From: JANMDU01 sp031418715
Lineage (GTDB): Bacteria > Pseudomonadota > Gammaproteobacteria > Burkholderiales > Burkholderiaceae_C
Direction of reading: 5' to 3'
Assembly (NCBI GenBank): GCA_031418715.1
Contig: JANOJL010000045.1
Location: forward strand, 62,001 to 126,000
DNA length: 64,000 bases
Under the pieces are notes generated by a model that was not told the origin of the DNA, made no database searches, and saw only the letters and a program-made list of their open reading frames with translations. This document shows, one piece after another, positions 60,406 through 64,000 of the stretch (positions are counted from its first letter, which is position 1; each line of letters starts with the position of its first letter). A program made the translations under genes and the position numbers.

Positions 60406-60421
60406 TTATAAACAGTATAAT
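60406..60421 (+). promoter_or_regulatory. TATAAT box within a small dyad
   Basis: TTATA-AACAG-TATAA forms a dyad whose right arm is a perfect -10 box (TATAAT, 60416-60421). No clear -35 is present. The start codon at 60428 follows directly, so the transcript would be leaderless or start further upstream. Possible autoregulatory operator. Confidence 0.4.
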
Positions 60422-60427
60422 GCAGCT

Positions 60428-60658
60428 ATGGAATGGACCATCCAAGGCAATATCAACAGCACTGAGGCTTTTGCCCAAGGGCGAGGCATTCGAGAGTTGC
60501 AAAGATTGGTAGAGACCTACGGCGGTAAAAACTGGCGCAAATGCAAAGGCTTCGCAACCGTGCTGTGGGAAGATGGCACAACAGATTCCGCCGAGTTGCA
60601 TTGGTATGAGGCGCACGGTATCGGTAAAGTGGAAATTAAGATAAAGTATTTGCTATGA
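60428..60658 (+). CDS. small protein of unknown function (first of a coupled pair)
   Basis: The protein has 76 residues: MEWTIQGNINSTEAFAQGRG at the start, then FATVLWEDGTTDSAELHWYE and GIGKVEIKIKYLL. A beta-rich end follows an alpha-helical start (IRELQRLVETYGG). It overlaps the next gene by 4 nt (ATGA). Small coupled pairs behind a compact promoter dyad can be toxin-antitoxin modules, but I cannot match either protein to a family. Confidence 0.6.
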   Translation: MEWTIQGNINSTEAFAQGRGIRELQRLVETYGGKNWRKCKGFATVLWEDGTTDSAELHWYEAHGIGKVEIKIKYLL

Positions 60659-60864
60659 ATTGGCTCGTCTGTATCAGCAACAAAGGTTTTGAAGCATCGC
60701 TTGAGCCACGCAAGCTGTATTTGGCTGTGCCTGACGAACGTGCGCAGGCCAAGGGCATGCTACGCATCACCGACGAATCGGGCGAGAGTTACCTGTACCC
60801 TACGGCGTTTTTCATGTCCATTCCCGTGCAACAGCCGCTGGAAAAAATGCTGCTCGCAGCCTGA
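60655..60864 (+). CDS. small protein of unknown function (second of a coupled pair)
   Basis: The protein has 69 residues: MNWLVCISNKGFEASLEPRK, LYLAVPDERAQAKGMLRITD, ESGESYLYPTAFFMSIPV. The order 'N-x-G-(Y/F)-E-x-S-L-E-x-R-K ... D-E-S-G-E-x-Y-L-Y-P' is a pattern I have met in small hypothetical proteins of many bacteria. Start overlaps the upstream stop. Function unknown. Confidence 0.65.
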   Translation: MNWLVCISNKGFEASLEPRKLYLAVPDERAQAKGMLRITDESGESYLYPTAFFMSIPVQQPLEKMLLAA

Positions 60865-60873
60865 GTGCTGTTC

Positions 60874-61635
60874 ATGTCTGTGCTCCCGCCGATGGATTGG
60901 CAAGCCTCTTGGTGGCAGCCTTGGCGCGAGCTGGGCGAGAGGGTGATGGCGCGGGTGCAGGCGGGGGAGGCTGTGCATGAGGCTTTGAATGCTTGCGCAG
61001 TGGCTTCAGCCGTGAGATTCGTGCCGCAATCGGTGCTGCCCGAAGGCGCGGCCTATGAGACCTTCATCTTCCAGACGAAAACCGTGCCCACGCGGGATAA
61101 TTTGCATGATTTTTTTAATGGGCTGGCTTGGCTGCGCTTTCCGCTGACGAAAACGCGGCTCAATGCTTTGCAATACGAGGAGATTGCCTCGCATGGTGTG
61201 CAGCAATTGCGCGGGCCGCTGCGCGATGCGCTCACGCTGTTTGACGAAAACGCGGCTTTTCTTTGCGTGAAGCTTCATGCGCCGGTCATAGCGGCGCTGC
61301 GTGAGCGCGATTGGCAGGCGGCTTTTCAAACGCACCGTGCTTTGCTGGAGGCGCATCCGCCTGTGCTCTTTGGTCACGCGCTGCTGGAAAAGCTAGTGTC
61401 GCCCTATAAATCGGTGACAGCCCATGTCTTTCCTGCGCAGAGCGCTTCTGGTTCAATCGAATTTGATGATCTCGCGAAGCTAGATGCGGCGATAGCGGAG
61501 CAATTGAATGTTGTCGCTTTGTTGCCCAAGCCCTTCGTTCCTATGCAGGTCTTGGGAGTACCGCTTTGGTGGGCGGCCAATGAAAGTGCTGATTTCTACA
61601 CAGACAGTACGGTCTTTCGCGCGCCTCGGCCTTGA
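60874..61635 (+). CDS. DUF3025 family protein
   Basis: The ATG at 60874 gives 253 residues. The DUF3025 signature is visible as YETFIFQTKTVPTRDNLHDF, FFNGLAWLRFPLTKTRLNAL, LTLFDENAAFLC and GHALLEKLV, the last part continuing to WWAANESADFYTDSTVFR. The family is cytoplasmic and of unknown function, widespread in beta- and gamma-proteobacteria. It lies 9 bp after the small pair and about 70 bp before htpX. Confidence 0.88.
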   Translation: MSVLPPMDWQASWWQPWRELGERVMARVQAGEAVHEALNACAVASAVRFVPQSVLPEGAAYETFIFQTKTVPTRDNLHDFFNGLAWLRFPLTKTRLNALQYEEIASHGVQQLRGPLRDALTLFDENAAFLCVKLHAPVIAALRERDWQAAFQTHRALLEAHPPVLFGHALLEKLVSPYKSVTAHVFPAQSASGSIEFDDLAKLDAAIAEQLNVVALLPKPFVPMQVLGVPLWWAANESADFYTDSTVFRAPRP

Positions 61636-61704
61636 ATTTGCACGGCAAGGCCTTACTATTCGCCTCCTAGGCTCACCTTTGTGCGCTGTTGTTGAAGTGA
61701 AGTC

Positions 61705-62574
61705 ATGAAACGTATCCTTTTGTTCCTTGCGACCAACCTGGCTGTGATGGTCGTTCTCGGAATTGCCGCCAGCGTGCTGGGCGTGAACCGATTTCTCACC
61801 CCGAATGGCCTGGATGTTTATTCCCTGATGGGCTTTTCGCTCTTGATGGGCTTTGGCGGCGCGTTTATCTCGCTGCTGATGAGCAAGCCGATCGCCAAAT
61901 GGAGTACGGGTGCGCGGGTGATCAGTGCGCCGCAGAATGCGGATGAGGTCTGGATCGTCTCCACGGTTCAAAAATTCGCTGAAAAAGCGGGCATTAAGAC
62001 GCCCGATGTGGCGATCTATGACGGTGAGCCGAATGCATTTGCCACTGGCGCCTTCAAAAATTCCGCACTGGTAGCGGTCTCCACCGGCTTGCTGCAAAGC
62101 ATGACGCGCGAAGAAGTTGAAGCAGTCATCGGCCACGAGGTGGCGCACGTGGCCAATGGCGACATGGTGACGATGGCTTTGATTCAAGGCGTGATGAACA
62201 CCTTTGTGGTCTTCCTCTCGCGCATCATTGGCTACTTTGTCGATAAAGTGATTTTGCGCAACAACAACTCTGGCCCGGGCATAGGTTATTACGTGACAAC
62301 CATTGCGCTGGATATTTTGCTCGGCTTCGTGGCAGCGATGATCGTGGCGTGGTTCAGCCGCCAGCGCGAATTCCGCGCCGATGCAGGCGCTGCAGGTTAT
62401 ATGGGCCAAAGCCGTTCGATGCAGAATGCATTAGCAAGACTAGGTGGCCTCACGCCAGGCGAGCTGCCTAAGAGCATGGCTGCAATGGGCATAGCAGGCG
62501 GGTTGGGTAAGTTGTTTTCCACACACCCGCCGATGCAAGAGCGCATTGCGAGGCTTCAATCGTCCAAATTGTAA
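61705..62574 (+). CDS. htpX: membrane zinc protease HtpX
   Basis: The protein has 289 residues. Two N-terminal membrane helices (ILLFLATNLAVMVVLGIAAS and LMGFSLLMGFGGAFISLLM) are followed by the zinc site VIGHEVAHVANGDMVTM (about 137-153). Two further hydrophobic stretches come next, with the third ligand Glu in RQREFRADAGAAG. The C-terminal THPPMQERIARLQ block is diagnostic. HtpX cuts misfolded membrane proteins in the inner membrane under stress. Start ATG at 61705. A terminator follows. Confidence 0.96.
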   Translation: MKRILLFLATNLAVMVVLGIAASVLGVNRFLTPNGLDVYSLMGFSLLMGFGGAFISLLMSKPIAKWSTGARVISAPQNADEVWIVSTVQKFAEKAGIKTPDVAIYDGEPNAFATGAFKNSALVAVSTGLLQSMTREEVEAVIGHEVAHVANGDMVTMALIQGVMNTFVVFLSRIIGYFVDKVILRNNNSGPGIGYYVTTIALDILLGFVAAMIVAWFSRQREFRADAGAAGYMGQSRSMQNALARLGGLTPGELPKSMAAMGIAGGLGKLFSTHPPMQERIARLQSSKL

Positions 62575-62631
62575 GAGCGCGTCGTGCCACTGGCATCTGA
62601 CAATATTTGATTTCTCCTGCTCTCAGGACGA

Positions 62632-62657
62632 GCCCGCCTAGTGCGGGCTTTTTTTCG
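62632..62657 (+). terminator. terminator of htpX
   Basis: AGCCCGC/GCGGGCT stem with a 5-nt loop followed by seven T on the + strand. Confidence 0.88.
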
Positions 62658-62717
62658 TCTGCACTTTCGTTCGCGTTTGCTCTCTTCACTTGCTACGCAG
62701 CCCACTAAAATCAACAG

Positions 62718-63545
62718 ATGCGCTTCCTCGAACAACTCCAAACCGCCCAGCTCCAAAATCAATCTATGCTCTGTGTGGGCTTAGACCCTGAGCCGAGCCG
62801 CTTTCCGGGCGCATACAAAGGCAATGCCAACAAGATTTACGATTTTTGCGCAGCGATCGTCGATGCCACAGCAGACGCGGTGATCGCCTTCAAGCCGCAA
62901 ATTGCATACTTCGCTGCGCATCGCGCCGAAGGGCAGTTAGAACGCCTGATGGAACACATGCGCCGAGTGGCACCCCATGTGCCGATCATTCTGGATGCCA
63001 AACGCGGCGACATTGGCTCGACGGCTGAGCAATACGCGATCGAAGCCTTCGAGCGCTACGGCGCGGATGCCGTCACGCTCTCGCCCTTCATGGGCTTTGA
63101 TTCGGTGCAACCCTATTTGAAGTATCACGACAAAGGCGCATTTTTACTTTGCCGCACATCGAATAAAGGCGGCGACGATCTGCAAAACCAGCGCTTCGCT
63201 TCCATCGAAGGTCAACCTCTTTTGTACGAGCATGTTGCAAAATTAGCGCAAGACTCATGGAACTTGAATGGCCAGCTCGGCTTGGTGGTGGGCGCCACTT
63301 ATCCGAATGAAATTGAGCGTGTGCGTAGCATTGCGCCAACACTGCCTTTGCTGATCCCAGGAGTAGGCGCGCAAGGCGGAGATGCTGTGGCCACGGTGCG
63401 TGCAGGCTGGCGAGCTGATGCGCCAATCATCGTGAATTCGTCTCGTGCGATTTTGTATGCATCGAGCGGCGATGATTTCGCACAGGCTGCGCGCGCTGAA
63501 GCATTGAAGACGCGCGATCTTTTGCAACAAGCTATTCAAGCCTGA
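62718..63545 (+). CDS. pyrF: orotidine 5'-phosphate decarboxylase, type II
   Basis: The protein has 275 residues, the length of the type II (long) OMP decarboxylases of beta-proteobacteria and mycobacteria. Visible motifs are MLCVGLDPEPSRFP at the start, FKPQIAYFAAHRAEG, the catalytic DAKRGDIGSTAEQYA, and LIPGVGAQGGD. It makes UMP in the last step of pyrimidine synthesis. Single gene with its own promoter region. Confidence 0.96.
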   Translation: MRFLEQLQTAQLQNQSMLCVGLDPEPSRFPGAYKGNANKIYDFCAAIVDATADAVIAFKPQIAYFAAHRAEGQLERLMEHMRRVAPHVPIILDAKRGDIGSTAEQYAIEAFERYGADAVTLSPFMGFDSVQPYLKYHDKGAFLLCRTSNKGGDDLQNQRFASIEGQPLLYEHVAKLAQDSWNLNGQLGLVVGATYPNEIERVRSIAPTLPLLIPGVGAQGGDAVATVRAGWRADAPIIVNSSRAILYASSGDDFAQAARAEALKTRDLLQQAIQA

Positions 63546-63735
63546 TCGCTGGGCGAAGCGTTGACATTTTTGTCAACCTTGCCACTCATCCCCAAGCCTT
63601 GACCGCTGAGGCGCAACTGACAACAACTGGTCACAGCTGTATTGAATTGGTAGCGATTTAGTTGCGCGAAAAACAGAATACTTGCCACCTACTGGCGCTA
63701 CATTCACATCACCTGATGTCAATTGAGTGAATGCC

Positions 63736-64000
63736 ATGCCAGAAAATACAAAACCATCCTCCAAAGAATCTGCTGTTGCAGATCAACCGTCAAAAGCGTC
63801 TGTCGACAACGATTTTTCACAGCCAAATCGTGCGCCAACCGTTGATAAATATGCGCCACATGCTCTTAGTTTAATAGCAACTGCTTTGCTTGCAGCCTGC
63901 GGAGGCGGTGGCGGTAGCAGCAGCACAGGCGGTGGAGGCGGCGATTTTCCAAGTGCACCCGGCTTCAACAACAGCCCTCAAGCCAAGAGCGACGAAGAGG
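63736..64000 (+). CDS. lipoprotein N-terminus, probably a DUF1800-family protein (cut by window end)
   Basis: The ATG at 63736 opens a frame that runs off the window: MPENTKPSSKESAVADQP, then a hydrophobic stretch HALSLIATALLAAC with a lipobox (LLAAC, C at residue 55), then a Gly/Ser-rich linker and the start of a folded part (PSAPGFNNSPQAKSDEE). The long N-terminal tail before the signal is unusual. The Gly-rich lipoprotein start and the KSDEE beginning resemble DUF1800 proteins of Burkholderiales, but only the first 88 residues are visible. A TATA-rich region lies upstream, at 63640-63735. Confidence 0.5.
   Translation, partial: MPENTKPSSKESAVADQPSKASVDNDFSQPNRAPTVDKYAPHALSLIATALLAACGGGGGSSSTGGGGGDFPSAPGFNNSPQAKSDEE

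Noticed and set aside
63615..63665. Possible repeat copy before the last gene
   Set aside because: Only a short CAGCTGTATTGAATTGGTAG stretch resembles the right half; too little to count.
1..64000. CRISPR arrays, rRNA and tRNA genes
   Set aside because: No regularly spaced direct repeats and no tRNA- or rRNA-like sequence were seen; the dispersed repeat is not an array.

Overview
The window looks like chromosome of a beta-proteobacterium of the order Burkholderiales, most likely Comamonadaceae. This is inferred from gene content (cytochrome c' beside b561, NocR-like, ArgP-like and other LysR regulators, an MCE transport operon, type II PyrF, a start of a DUF1800-like lipoprotein) and from a dispersed short repeat; no rRNA or tRNA gene is present to confirm it. 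Protein-coding density is high and most genes are ordinary metabolism or regulation.

Layout. 0.5-7.4 kb: cytochrome c', cytochrome b561, an M20 peptidase, hydrolases, a LigB-type dioxygenase, an exported amidohydrolase and an Asp/Glu-type racemase. 7.4-12.6 kb: an amino-acid (probably D-amino acid/ornithine-like) catabolic group with two periplasmic binding proteins, an ornithine-cyclodeaminase-like enzyme, a DadA-like dehydrogenase and a NocR-like regulator. 12.6-18.5 kb: hydrolase, CorA-like transporter, IS6 remnant, M48 protease and a two-component system. 19.0-34.6 kb: the main accessory island, read on the minus strand: a small exosortase and its membrane partner, an exported toroid/leucine-rich protein with a sorting-type C-terminus, a coiled-coil protein split by an in-frame amber codon, a transglutaminase-like protein lacking the usual Cys, a Sec-exported giant Rhs protein, candidate immunity genes, a displaced Rhs toxin/immunity cassette and an IS3 element. 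35.8-40.1 kb: an Mla-like MCE lipid transport operon. 40.2-51.8 kb: LysR genes, methylmalonate-semialdehyde dehydrogenase, a GMC oxidoreductase, a degenerate GGDEF membrane protein, purB, a fasciclin-domain protein and a second DadA under an ArgP-like regulator. 52-61.6 kb: a winged-helix/TPR regulator, a BLUF photoreceptor, an MmeI-type (type IIL) restriction-modification enzyme and a run of unknown or small genes. 61.7-64 kb: htpX, pyrF and the start of a lipoprotein gene.

Two things stand out. First, a roughly 66-bp repeat occurs at least 15 times (12 in the + orientation, 3 in the -). It lies between genes, at gene ends, and inside five reading frames without breaking them, where it codes for peptide segments, much like the palindromic elements of Rickettsia genes. 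Second, the exosortase, transglutaminase-like and Rhs genes form one co-directional cluster of exported proteins. Its two Rhs C-termini have unrelated toxin regions but share a final 21-residue tail that is kept at the protein level while its codons have diverged.

All calls are by reading alone. Family names come from motifs that I recognise; no alignment or database search was run.
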